Shown here in pieces: positions 1 through 8,039 of a DNA stretch of 64,000 nt. Every line of letters starts with the position of its first letter. Positions within the stretch are counted from its first letter, which is position 1. Position numbers and translations under genes: made by a program. Under the pieces are notes generated by a model, which saw only the letters and a program-made list of their open reading frames with translations, had not been told where the DNA came from and did no database searches. This DNA comes from Nostoc parmelioides FACHB-3921 (GTDB lineage Bacteria; Cyanobacteriota; Cyanobacteriia; Cyanobacteriales; Nostocaceae), in the NCBI RefSeq assembly GCF_014696625.1, contig NZ_JACJQL010000002.1, positions 186,001-250,000 of the forward strand, written 5' to 3'.

Positions 1-540
1 TTCTGCTGACATTTGCAATTCCATCGATTCCCGTACAGCTTGCGAAGGGATAATATCTCGCAGTTCTACTCTGGTTACTTTTACACCCCAAGGATCAGTG
101 GCAATATCCAAATCCCGTAATAAAAGTTCATTAATTTGGGAACGAGCCGTAAAGGTTTGATCTAACTCCAACTGTCCCATCTCCGAGCGAATTTGAGTCA
201 GTACCAAGTTCACCATTGCCGAGTGGAGATTTTCTACTTTGTACCAAGCCTTTTCCATATCGACAATCCGCCAGTAAACAACCGCGTCTACTTCAATCCC
301 TACGTTGTCACGGGTAATACATTTTTGGGGCGGAATATCTAAAACCTTTTCGCGGATAGTTTCTTTGTAGACGGCTTTATCGATAAAAGGAAAGACAAGA
401 TTTAGTCCAGGGCCTAGCTTTTTGTGGTAGCTACCTAATCTTTCTACTAAAACTTCATTGCCTTGATTAATCACCTTCACAGACCCCGCAACGGCAGAAC
501 CACCGAGTGCTAAAGCAATCAATAAAAATAACTGTTCCAT
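1..540 (-). CDS. SPFH/band-7 (stomatin-like) membrane protein, 3' end outside window
   Basis: The minus strand is open from an ATG at 540 to the left edge, giving 180 residues with no stop. Residues 1-20 are a hydrophobic signal anchor. The following segment ([20 protein letters not shown], then [17 protein letters not shown] and a [11 protein letters not shown] stretch) is the classic start of an SPFH/prohibitin domain of the stomatin/paraslipin type. Such proteins form oligomeric rings on membrane microdomains and often act with a NfeD partner. An NfeD gene lies directly upstream on the same strand (727-1164), so the two probably form an operon, although a MITE-like element (590-719) sits between them. 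The C-terminal part cannot be judged because it is outside the window. Confidence 0.9.
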   Translation of the reverse strand, partial: MEQLFLLIALALGGSAVAGSVKVINQGNEVLVERLGSYHKKLGPGLNLVFPFIDKAVYKETIREKVLDIPPQKCITRDNVGIEVDAVVYWRIVDMEKAWYKVENLHSAMVNLVLTQIRSEMGQLELDQTFTARSQINELLLRDLDIATDPWGVKVTRVELRDIIPSQAVRESMELQMSAE

Positions 541-589
541 TGCCAACCTCCAAATATTTTTGTATAATTTATAACCAATTGTTAATTAA

Positions 590-719
590 TTAAGACTTAC
601 GCACCCAGGCTGTCTGTTGAGACTGGGTATAGGGGGATAAGGGTTTTAAACATTTACACTCCTACACCCCTGTACCCTTATCCCAACCCTTGATTTTTCA
701 TTTTCATACGTAAGTCTAA
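590..719. mobile_element. MITE-like element, copy 1
   Basis: The segment is bounded by inverted arms (AAGACTTACGCA at left, TACGTAAGTCT at right) and shares its interior order with the element at 49829-50027: a GTCTGTT.AGACTGGGT block, a G-rich TAGGGGG run, AAACATTTA, a C-rich CCCTTATCCC run and CTTGAT..TTTTCAT. It carries no reading frame. It lies between the nfeD-like gene and its SPFH partner, so it would be transcribed with them. Confidence 0.65.
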
Positions 720-726
720 TTAATGA

Positions 727-1164
727 CTAATGACTAAAATGCAGCAGATTTTCTGGCATCACCACTAAAGTAGTGCCTTCCCTCCTGACTACATAAACTC
801 TTTGATTAGCGGCGATAGTGATTTGCTCGTCGTCGCACTTTGCCCGCCAAGAATTTCCCTCGTATATTACTCGTCCTGTTTGTCCGGGAAGAATTTCTGT
901 TAATGTTTCTGCCGTAATCGCATCTTGAATTTTTGACTTACGTTGTCGTGGTTGCAAAAATCGCCGGGAAAGTACAATCAACACGCTAGAAAGAAACAAC
1001 CAAGCCACAACTTGCAGCCATAAAGCTAACCCCAATTGAGATAGTAACGCCACCATTAAGGCGCTAATTCCCATCATGAAGGCGATAAACGCCGATGGTA
1101 AGAACAGTTCTGTTAAGCAGAGAACTGCTCCAGCCAGTAGCCAAATTAAGGTAGATATTGGCAT
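727..1164 (-). CDS. NfeD-like short-form membrane protein
   Basis: 145 residues. Residues 1-70 form two to three hydrophobic helices (LIWLLAGAVLCLTELFLPSA, then a second and third segment ending before RRFLQPRQRK). The C-terminal half (about 85-140) is a small beta-rich domain with LPGQTGRVIYEGNSWRAKCD and VYVVRREGTTLVVMP, the OB-fold pattern of NfeD proteins. Short NfeD proteins lack the ClpP-like protease domain and work beside SPFH/stomatin proteins in membrane-domain organisation. The gene precedes such a gene on the same strand, which supports the assignment. The exact cellular role is not known from sequence. Confidence 0.85.
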   Translation of the reverse strand: MPISTLIWLLAGAVLCLTELFLPSAFIAFMMGISALMVALLSQLGLALWLQVVAWLFLSSVLIVLSRRFLQPRQRKSKIQDAITAETLTEILPGQTGRVIYEGNSWRAKCDDEQITIAANQRVYVVRREGTTLVVMPENLLHFSH

Positions 1165-1534
1165 AGCGCCATCCTAGACATTAAATTCACTTAACAATTC
1201 AAAATTCAAGACAGTTGGAGTCGGGGATATCTTAACTGATACTACGTGTAGACGTAGCACAAAGTCTGTAGAAACATCTCGCAGGATGTGCCGGCCTCCG
1301 GCGAACATAACTTTACCTAATTACCAGTCTTTAAATATCCCAAGATTACATACACACAGACGCTGAATACTTCCAGATAGCAAGACTTAGTCTTTTTCCC
1401 AGCCATTTTGATTAAAATCAGTAACAATGTGTAGCCACAGGTACACAAAACCAGTCTATTCTGTCCTTCAAGCCTTTGACTGCTAAAGTTAATCGAACTT
1501 CACCACTTAAGTTATTTTTTAAATTTATACCTAT
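1165..1534. other. Intergenic region, divergent promoter area
   Basis: About 370 bases between the NfeD gene (minus) and the phosphatase gene (plus). It contains an AAACATCTCGCAGGATGT palindrome-like stretch followed by GCCGGCCTCCGGC, similar in style to other intergenic palindromes in this window. I see no convincing gene or RNA. Promoters for both flanking genes should lie here. Confidence 0.4.
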
Positions 1535-3478
1535 ATGCTTTCTATCGAACGGATAATTTATTGCATAAATCAAAATTGTGATAACCCGATTAATTTTGCG
1601 GGAGAACGTGTTTGCGCTAGTTGTCAAACTCCTTTAGTTCACCGTTATCTTTGGGCTACTGGCTCATTAGCAACCGAGATTCCACTAGGTACAAAAGTAT
1701 CAGATAGATATGAGGTAATAGGACAACAGGTTTGGCTGGACACTCGACCGGGATTATTACCAGAAGTACCTGAAGAATTGCCGCCGGATGTTATTCCTTA
1801 TCTTCGCTTATATCCAGAGCGATCGCATCTCCCCCAAGTCTATGGTTTTGTTACCTCCTCAGCAGAAGGCGCAGACAATATCCTGTTACTAGAAAATGTC
1901 CCTATCGATGAAGAAGGAAATATTTATCCAACTATCATTGATGCCTGGCAAAAAGCCAAACCAGTCAGACAAGTTTACTGGTTATGGCAGATTCTCCAAC
2001 TGTGGACACCTTTACTAGAGTTAGGACTAGCTCACAACTTGCTGAGAGCAGACAATTTACGTGTCCAAGGCTGGTGTGTGCGACTGTTAGACCTTAATGG
2101 CACAACACCCACAGAACAGCCTAATTTAAAAGATTTAAGTTATTCTTGGCAGCCTCTACTAGAGTTGACAACAACTTCTGTTACTCCAAGGTTACAGAAT
2201 ATCATCCAACAGATGGCTAACGCGGAAGTGGAGTTAGAAACTATTGCGACTCAACTTAATGCTTTATTACTCGCCGCCGCCGGAGAATTGCCTTTAACTT
2301 TAAGCATGGCAGGGGCGACAGATGCGGGCCCCCAACTCAAACAAAATGAAGATACTTGCTATCCCAATACTGCTGTTGAGTTCCATGAATTATTAGTACC
2401 AAATTTGGCGATCGTTTGTGATGGCATCGGCGGACATCAAGGGGGCGAAGTAGCCAGTCAATTGGCAGTGCAGTCTCTAAAATTGCAAATTCGGGCTTTA
2501 TTCACTGAGGTAGCCGCACAGGCGGAAATCGTACCACCAAATTTGTTACAGGAACAACTAGAAGCTAGCCTGCGTGTGGCTAACAACCTCATTAATTCCC
2601 GTAATGATGAACAAAAGCGCCAAGGTAGAGAACGCATGGCCACAACCCTGGTAATGGCAGTACAAGTACCGCAAAAAGTATTAACCACATCTGAGTGGAA
2701 ATCAGATAATGCCCATGAGCTTTACTTGGCTAATGTGGGTGATAGTCGTGCTTATTGGATCACTCGTGAATATTGCCAACAGCTTACAGTAGACGATGAT
2801 ATAGTCACTAGGGAAGTTCGTTCTGCCCGGAGTTTGTATCGGCAGGCACTCCAACGACAAGATGCCAATGCTTTAACTCAAGCCTTGGGAAACAGAGATG
2901 CTGAATCTTTACGGTTGGCGATTAAGCGATTCATCATCGATGAAGATGGGATTTTATTATTATGTTCCGATGGGTTAAGTGATAACAACTGGGTAGAAAA
3001 TTCTTGGCAAGATTACGCTGTACCAGTATTAACTGGTCAAATGACTGTTGAAGATGCTGCCCACCATTGGATTAATCTAGCCAATGAAAAAAATGGCCAT
3101 GATAATACTTCTGTTGTGCTGACTCTTTGCCGTGTTTCTAAAGAATATTTAGTGCCAATCACACCAACGCCACCACTGGTAGAGATTCCAGAACCAGAAA
3201 TAGCAGAACTGGAAAGATACCCAGAAGAATCTATCTTGACGGAAAGTTCTCAAGCATTGCTGGATTTGGAACTCCCAGATGAACCCAGCCCAGCCCCAAT
3301 TAAACAACCAAAACGCCGTCAACCTTTATTATTGGTTGGGGGATTATTGGCGTTACTAGTAGGGGGTACAGGTATAGGATTATTTGCTTGGTGGCAACTT
3401 AGTCCCCAATCATTTCAGCAGATGTGTCAAAAACTACCCCCGTCGTTGCAGCAATATTGTTCACCAAGGGGTAGGTGA
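1535..3478 (+). CDS. Zinc-ribbon / pseudokinase / PP2C-type Ser/Thr phosphatase with C-terminal membrane anchor
   Basis: 647 residues. Residues 10-30 carry four cysteines (C10, C15, C27, C30) as in a short zinc ribbon. Residues about 55-230 look like a degenerate protein kinase: DRYEVIGQ near the start and LAHNLLRADNLRVQGWCVRLLDLN in place of the catalytic HRD and DFG loops, so catalysis is unlikely. Residues about 258-510 are a PP2C/PPM phosphatase with the metal-binding motifs NEDTC, VCDGIGGHQGGE, NVGDSRAYW, CSDGLSDNN and GHDNTSVVL intact. A single hydrophobic helix follows at about 597-620, then a short tail, placing the phosphatase at a membrane. This layout resembles PrpJ-type phosphatases of Anabaena linked to heterocyst maturation, but I cannot confirm orthology. 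Confidence 0.85.
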   Translation: MLSIERIIYCINQNCDNPINFAGERVCASCQTPLVHRYLWATGSLATEIPLGTKVSDRYEVIGQQVWLDTRPGLLPEVPEELPPDVIPYLRLYPERSHLPQVYGFVTSSAEGADNILLLENVPIDEEGNIYPTIIDAWQKAKPVRQVYWLWQILQLWTPLLELGLAHNLLRADNLRVQGWCVRLLDLNGTTPTEQPNLKDLSYSWQPLLELTTTSVTPRLQNIIQQMANAEVELETIATQLNALLLAAAGELPLTLSMAGATDAGPQLKQNEDTCYPNTAVEFHELLVPNLAIVCDGIGGHQGGEVASQLAVQSLKLQIRALFTEVAAQAEIVPPNLLQEQLEASLRVANNLINSRNDEQKRQGRERMATTLVMAVQVPQKVLTTSEWKSDNAHELYLANVGDSRAYWITREYCQQLTVDDDIVTREVRSARSLYRQALQRQDANALTQALGNRDAESLRLAIKRFIIDEDGILLLCSDGLSDNNWVENSWQDYAVPVLTGQMTVEDAAHHWINLANEKNGHDNTSVVLTLCRVSKEYLVPITPTPPLVEIPEPEIAELERYPEESILTESSQALLDLELPDEPSPAPIKQPKRRQPLLLVGGLLALLVGGTGIGLFAWWQLSPQSFQQMCQKLPPSLQQYCSPRGR

Positions 3479-3481
3479 AGA

Positions 3482-3625
3482 GCAGGGGTGTAGGGGTGTA
3501 GGGGTGTAGGGGAGGCAGGGGAGGCGGGCAGGGGAGGCAAAGAAGAATACTATGAACTATTGACCAATCACAATTGGCAACCGACAACCGACAACCGACA
3601 ACTGACAACTGACTAATGACTATGG
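3482..3625. repeat. Tandem heptamer-type repeats (STRR)
   Basis: After the phosphatase gene a G-rich run of GGGGTGTA and GGGGAGGCA units is followed by CCGACAA/CTGACAA and TGACTAA units. These belong to the short tandemly repeated repetitive sequences known from Nostocales. Non-coding; overlapping open frames on the minus strand here are repeat translations. Confidence 0.75.
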
Positions 3626-3881
3626 ACTAACGACTATTTATTGTAGAATTGATTCTGTCGTTAAAGCGCACAGCAAAGGCAATTTTGCTCACTAATTGCG
3701 CTCAAAGCCTGCGTAGGTAAGCTTTGTTTGTATATAAGTTAGAGAGTTGTGAAACAGAGCATCTGTAAATGTTGAGTGCTATGGGAGTTGCTGTTGTAAA
3801 CAATACTTTTTGTTAAAAAAGCAAGTTAGTTCAGTGAGGATGGCCGTGGAGATACTTGTTGAAAAAGGTGTGAATGTTGTT

Positions 3882-4103
3882 ATGAAAGTTGGCGATCGCG
3901 TCTGTGTAAAAGAATCGGTAGTAGTTTACCATCATCCTGAACATCGCGGTAAAGCTTTTGACCTCAAAGGCTCAGAAGGCGAAATTGTGGAGATTGTCAC
4001 CCAATGGCAAGGTAGACCTGTTAGTGCTAATTTACCTTTTCTCATCCAGTTTAATAAAAAGTTTAAAGCTCATCTACGGGAAAATGAGTTAGAAGTTATC
4101 TAA
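3882..4103 (+). CDS. ftrV: Ferredoxin-thioredoxin reductase, variable (alpha) chain
   Basis: 73 residues from the ATG at 3882. The sequence MKVGDRVCVKESVVVYHHPE followed by FDLKGSEGEIVEIVTQWQGRPVSANLPFLIQF and HLRENELEVI is the SH3-like beta barrel of the FTR variable chain throughout its length. It pairs with the catalytic 4Fe-4S chain (FtrC, not in this window) to pass electrons from photosynthetic ferredoxin to thioredoxins. An in-frame ATG further upstream (3810) would add 24 residues unlike the family, so the shorter start is preferred. The gene ends just before a convergent small gene at 4109. Confidence 0.9.
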   Translation: MKVGDRVCVKESVVVYHHPEHRGKAFDLKGSEGEIVEIVTQWQGRPVSANLPFLIQFNKKFKAHLRENELEVI

Positions 4104-4108
4104 AGTAT

Positions 4109-4339
4109 CTAAATTTTTGAGGAGCGGCGGAACCATGAGAGAATATTCACTTCGCCGCGCATTTTTTCTAACTCTTGGCGATGCTGCTCGGCTGTTGTAC
4201 GATACCATTCACAATGGCGCTGAAACTCAGAACGTTTTTGCACTTCATAATAAAACTGATGAGTTGTCTGATAGGCTGCAAAAGTGTCCTCAGCTTGGGG
4301 TTGGGGTGCAGGAAGGATGTAAGGTAAGTTTTCGTTCAT
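4109..4339 (-). CDS. Small conserved-type hypothetical protein
   Basis: 76 residues, soluble. The N-terminus is proline-rich (LPYILPAPQPQAED) and residues about 25-65 are a charged helix rich in aromatic residues (YEVQKRSEFQRHCEWYRTTAEQHRQELEKMRGEVNIL), ending in WFRRSS. It runs convergent to ftrV with only a few bases between stops. I do not recognise a named family. It is called real because the codon pattern is consistent and the composition is protein-like; the opposite-strand frame across it runs into repeats. Confidence 0.6.
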   Translation of the reverse strand: MNENLPYILPAPQPQAEDTFAAYQTTHQFYYEVQKRSEFQRHCEWYRTTAEQHRQELEKMRGEVNILSWFRRSSKI

Positions 4340-4348
4340 GGATTTTAG

Positions 4349-4496
4349 GGAGCAGGGAGCAGGGAGCAGGAGTGCAGGGGTGCAGGGGAAGCAGGGGGAG
4401 CAGGGGGAGCAGGGGGAGCAAAGAAGAATTACTATTGACTATTGACTATTGACCAATGACTACTGACTACTGTACAGACGCGATTAATCGCGTCTC
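4349..4496. repeat. Short tandem repeats
   Basis: Runs of GGGAGCA units, then GACTATT/TGACTAC units, end with the palindrome GACGCGATTAATCGCGTC next to the YdcF gene stop. Same class of intergenic heptamer repeats as elsewhere in the window; the terminal palindrome could act as a terminator for the gene on the minus strand. Confidence 0.65.
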
Positions 4497-4499
4497 TAA

Positions 4500-5291
4500 T
4501 TACACCCAACCTCTTAACCAATAAATAAAGCTACCGACATATTCTTTTAAGGCGTTTGTGAATAGGTGTAAGTTGTAAGTATCTGGTAGTAAATTCAATA
4601 TAGCGGCCTTGGGGGTGTTGCCGAGTTCTTGGAGTTCACCTTCGCTAACTAAAAAGTCAGTGGGTGCGGGGATAACGTTCATACCTTGACGTTGGAAAAT
4701 TTTCAGCGATCGCGGCATATGTAATGCTGAAGTTACCAACAATACTTTATCAATACCACGAGATGCCAATATTTTCTTGACATTTACGGCATTTTGATAA
4801 GTATTGAGTGAATCAGGTTCTTCAATCAACACACCGGCCGGAATACCTAGAGAGGTGAGGATATTAGCCATATCCGTTGATTCCGATGAACCACTTCCGC
4901 GCCAATCGATGCGTCCCCCACTGAGGATGATGAGTGGGGCTTTGTTTTGGCGATATAATTGGGCAGCATAGATGACGCGATCGCCTTGTTCACTTAAATC
5001 TGGTGTAATCCTTGGGGGGAAGACTGATTTAGTTGCACCACCTAAGACGACGATGGCTTCAGCGTTGGGTAATTGTGCTGGGGGTAGATTTTGCCATTCT
5101 AGCGATCGCACCAAGTATTTAGCAACCCAGGCGTTACTGCACAGTAGTAATAAAGTTAACGACAAAGCTATGGCTGTAGTCGCTATACGTGGACGTTTCC
5201 GTAAAGTTACTAGTGCTATTACTAAACTGACGCTGGCTAATCCCAAAGGATAAAAAAATAAAGGCAGTAATTTAGATAGATATAAGAACAT
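4500..5291 (-). CDS. YdcF/ElyC-family (DUF218) envelope protein
   Basis: 263 residues. Two N-terminal membrane helices (residues about 8-28 and 37-55) precede a DUF218 domain with AEAIVVLGGATKS, DRVIYAAQLYRQNKAPLIILSGG and the later VLLVTSALHMPRSLKIFQRQG, hallmark motifs of the SanA/YdcF/ElyC group. These proteins sit at the inner membrane with an outward-facing domain and have been linked to cell-envelope integrity, with the biochemical reaction unsettled. It stands alone, divergent from the methyltransferase-HIT gene at 5372. Confidence 0.85.
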   Translation of the reverse strand: MFLYLSKLLPLFFYPLGLASVSLVIALVTLRKRPRIATTAIALSLTLLLLCSNAWVAKYLVRSLEWQNLPPAQLPNAEAIVVLGGATKSVFPPRITPDLSEQGDRVIYAAQLYRQNKAPLIILSGGRIDWRGSGSSESTDMANILTSLGIPAGVLIEEPDSLNTYQNAVNVKKILASRGIDKVLLVTSALHMPRSLKIFQRQGMNVIPAPTDFLVSEGELQELGNTPKAAILNLLPDTYNLHLFTNALKEYVGSFIYWLRGWV

Positions 5292-5371
5292 ATTTATGGC
5301 TGTGGAATTGGGTATCGCGGGTTGAGTTTTGGCTGTGCTAAGACAAGGTAGCAGATGAGTCTCAGATTTCC

Positions 5372-6226
5372 ATGAAACAGCAAAAAAATCAATTTAGCCA
5401 TCTCACCGCCATTGAAAGAACTTATCTATCGTTTCCTGCACAGTTTTTAATAAATCAAAACCTGCTACAAGGCCAAATATTAGACTTTGGTTGTGGATTT
5501 GGTAATGATGTTAAATTACTACAGCAAAAAGGCTTCGATATTAGAGGTTATGACCCTTATTATTTTCCCCAATATCCTGAAAATAAATTTGATACTATAA
5601 TTTGCTTCTATGTTTTAAATGTTTTATTCCCCGAAGATCAAGCTAATATCCTCATGGATATATCACACTTATTAAAACCAGGAGGTAAAGCTTATTATGT
5701 AGTAAGAAGAGATATTAAAAGGGAAGAATTTCGGGAACATTATATTCATAAAAAACCTACGTATCAATGTCTTGTTAAACTGCCTTTTCATTCAATTCAT
5801 TTAGATGAAAGTCGAGAAATATACCAATATACACATTATAATAACCAGCGTCACTCATCTAATTATTGTATATTTTGTAATCCCCATAAAAACTTAAAAT
5901 TATTAACAGAATCAGCAACCGCCTACGCTATATTTGATGGTTATCCGATCAGCAAAGGACATACATTAGTTATTCCCAAGCGCCATGTTAGTAACTACTT
6001 CGAGTTACCCCAAAAAGAGCAATCAGCTTGTTGGTTAATGGTAAATAAAGCACAGGAATTTCTGAAAGCAGAATTTGCCCCTGATGGCTTTAATATAGGC
6101 ATGAACATCAATCGAGCCGCCGGACAAAATATTATGCACGCCAGTATCCACATCATCCCACGTTATCAAGGTGATGCGATAGGCGTGAAAAGTGGCATTA
6201 GAAACGTCATCCCTCAAAGAAAATAG
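5372..6226 (+). CDS. Methyltransferase-like / HIT-domain fusion protein
   Basis: 284 residues. Residues 30-115 form a class I SAM-methyltransferase-like fold: motif I is LDFGCGFGND (37-46), motif II RGYDPYYFP (58-66), and the post-motif LLKPGGKAYYVVR. Residues about 160-275 are a HIT domain with a CIFC pair (166-169), DGYPISKGHTLVIPKRH and a C-terminal GQNIMHASIHIIPRY. In canonical HIT enzymes this last motif is H-x-H-x-H with the middle histidine as nucleophile; here it reads H256-A-S258-I-H260, so the nucleophile position is serine (codon AGT). Whether the domain hydrolyses nucleotides or only binds them is therefore open. The fusion is continuous without frameshift. Confidence 0.85.
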   Translation: MKQQKNQFSHLTAIERTYLSFPAQFLINQNLLQGQILDFGCGFGNDVKLLQQKGFDIRGYDPYYFPQYPENKFDTIICFYVLNVLFPEDQANILMDISHLLKPGGKAYYVVRRDIKREEFREHYIHKKPTYQCLVKLPFHSIHLDESREIYQYTHYNNQRHSSNYCIFCNPHKNLKLLTESATAYAIFDGYPISKGHTLVIPKRHVSNYFELPQKEQSACWLMVNKAQEFLKAEFAPDGFNIGMNINRAAGQNIMHASIHIIPRYQGDAIGVKSGIRNVIPQRK

Positions 6227-6280
6227 TTAAAACTTTGCGTCCCTCAGCGCCAACCTCCGCGATACTTCGCGTTAAAAAAA

Positions 6281-6772
<492 letters not shown>

Positions 6773-6803
6773 CTACAAAATCATATTACTGTGCAAGAAA
6801 AAT

Positions 6804-7895
6804 TTATAACTTTAATGGTGAATATATATCTTCAGAAGTAGGGTTAAGATAAGGACGCTGTAAATCTATAGAATGATGTTGAAAGTGTTTGTTAATCGTC
6901 TTCATTCGTTCTTCGACTGCATTCTTACCCTTCTGCCAAGCTTCTAACAAAGCATTCGCCACAATTTGACAACGATTCATGCCAAAAGTTTCTTGTGCGG
7001 CAAATTTTTGCGTAGGTTCTTCAGCCAGACTCAACCCAGGTGCTAAAAATTTGGTAAACAGGGGTATCTCTGGTTGAAAATAAGCTTGATACTCTTGATA
7101 TATAACCTGAAGAATTTTATGTATTACTGGATAGTTTTCGTGTTCAAAATAGAGTACGCCTGAGTCATAGCGTCCATAGGCGCAGGGATTGTACAGAACT
7201 TGAAAGGTAAAAGGAAGTGCGGCGGCGTTGAATTGTGCTGTTAAACTATCCATAAGTGCGATCGCACCATCTGCACTGAAATTAAAATAGATTCTCCCTG
7301 TACCTAAATCAGCATCCGGGTTTCCTGACTTTTCCTGTCCCACATCACTCACAGCTAAGTAGTAGCCGTTTTGCAATCGATTATTAGGCATCCAAATCGC
7401 TACTGATTCCCCCACAGTGGCGGATTTTTTACCGGGTTTGAGATGGCAATCGGGTTCTATGTATAAAGTTAATCCACCTTTAGTCACTGCCATACTACCA
7501 TCGGGTTCCTTACGTAACACCTGCCAACTAGGGTCAAAATAACCCCGTCCGTGATTACTGGCTTGCAGTTGTTCGTAAAATTCCCAATCGATACCCACAT
7601 TGGTATTAGTTGCTAAATTTTGTGGCATCGAGTAACTAGCATAGTTATCATTTGCCAAATTACTTTGCAATACACCATTGTAATAAATTCCATAAAGGAA
7701 GTTACGCAGCAATAAGGCGAGATATTTATTTTGTAGAGCAGGGGAGTTGTGCTGAAATCTATCTGCTACTTTGGTTGGTAAAGCAAAAGGCTGATAACTG
7801 GGATGGTTGATACAAAAGTTCGGCTCAATTTGGATATTGGTAGCAATATCCATCAGGGAATTAAACAGTGGGTTAGCAGAATAATCTAGCATCAA
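6804..7895 (-). CDS. HopA1-family protein (LxmY/TvaD-like), putative RiPP-maturation enzyme
   Basis: 363 residues, soluble, no signal peptide. The region YLALLLRNFLYGIYYNG (about 60-76), the central GRGYFDPSWQVLRKEPDGSMAVTKGGLTLYI, and RIYFNFSADGAIALMDSLTAQFNAAALPF with FQVLYNPCAYGRYDSGVLYFE match my recollection of the HopA1 effector family, best known from a Pseudomonas type III effector. In actinobacteria HopA1-like proteins (LxmY, TvaD) pair with an APH-fold kinase (LxmK, TvaC) to dehydrate Ser/Thr and form thioether rings in class V lanthipeptides and thioamitides. The APH-fold gene lies 144 bases upstream on the same strand. No precursor peptide was found, so the substrate is unknown. 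Confidence 0.75.
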   Translation of the reverse strand: MMLDYSANPLFNSLMDIATNIQIEPNFCINHPSYQPFALPTKVADRFQHNSPALQNKYLALLLRNFLYGIYYNGVLQSNLANDNYASYSMPQNLATNTNVGIDWEFYEQLQASNHGRGYFDPSWQVLRKEPDGSMAVTKGGLTLYIEPDCHLKPGKKSATVGESVAIWMPNNRLQNGYYLAVSDVGQEKSGNPDADLGTGRIYFNFSADGAIALMDSLTAQFNAAALPFTFQVLYNPCAYGRYDSGVLYFEHENYPVIHKILQVIYQEYQAYFQPEIPLFTKFLAPGLSLAEEPTQKFAAQETFGMNRCQIVANALLEAWQKGKNAVEERMKTINKHFQHHSIDLQRPYLNPTSEDIYSPLKL

Positions 7896-8039
7896 TCAAT
7901 TCCAAACTCAAAATTGATAATTTAGAAAACCCCTACAGGGTAAACATCCTGACTCTAATATTAATTCTCATCTAATCGATGACAAATTCAAAATTCAAAA
8001 CTGATAATTTTGCTTTTTGAATTGTTCATCTACTGACTC

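Noticed and set aside
4117..4452. 111-codon plus-strand frame
   Set aside because: Antisense to the 76-residue gene and ends in GSRGSRGS repeat translation.
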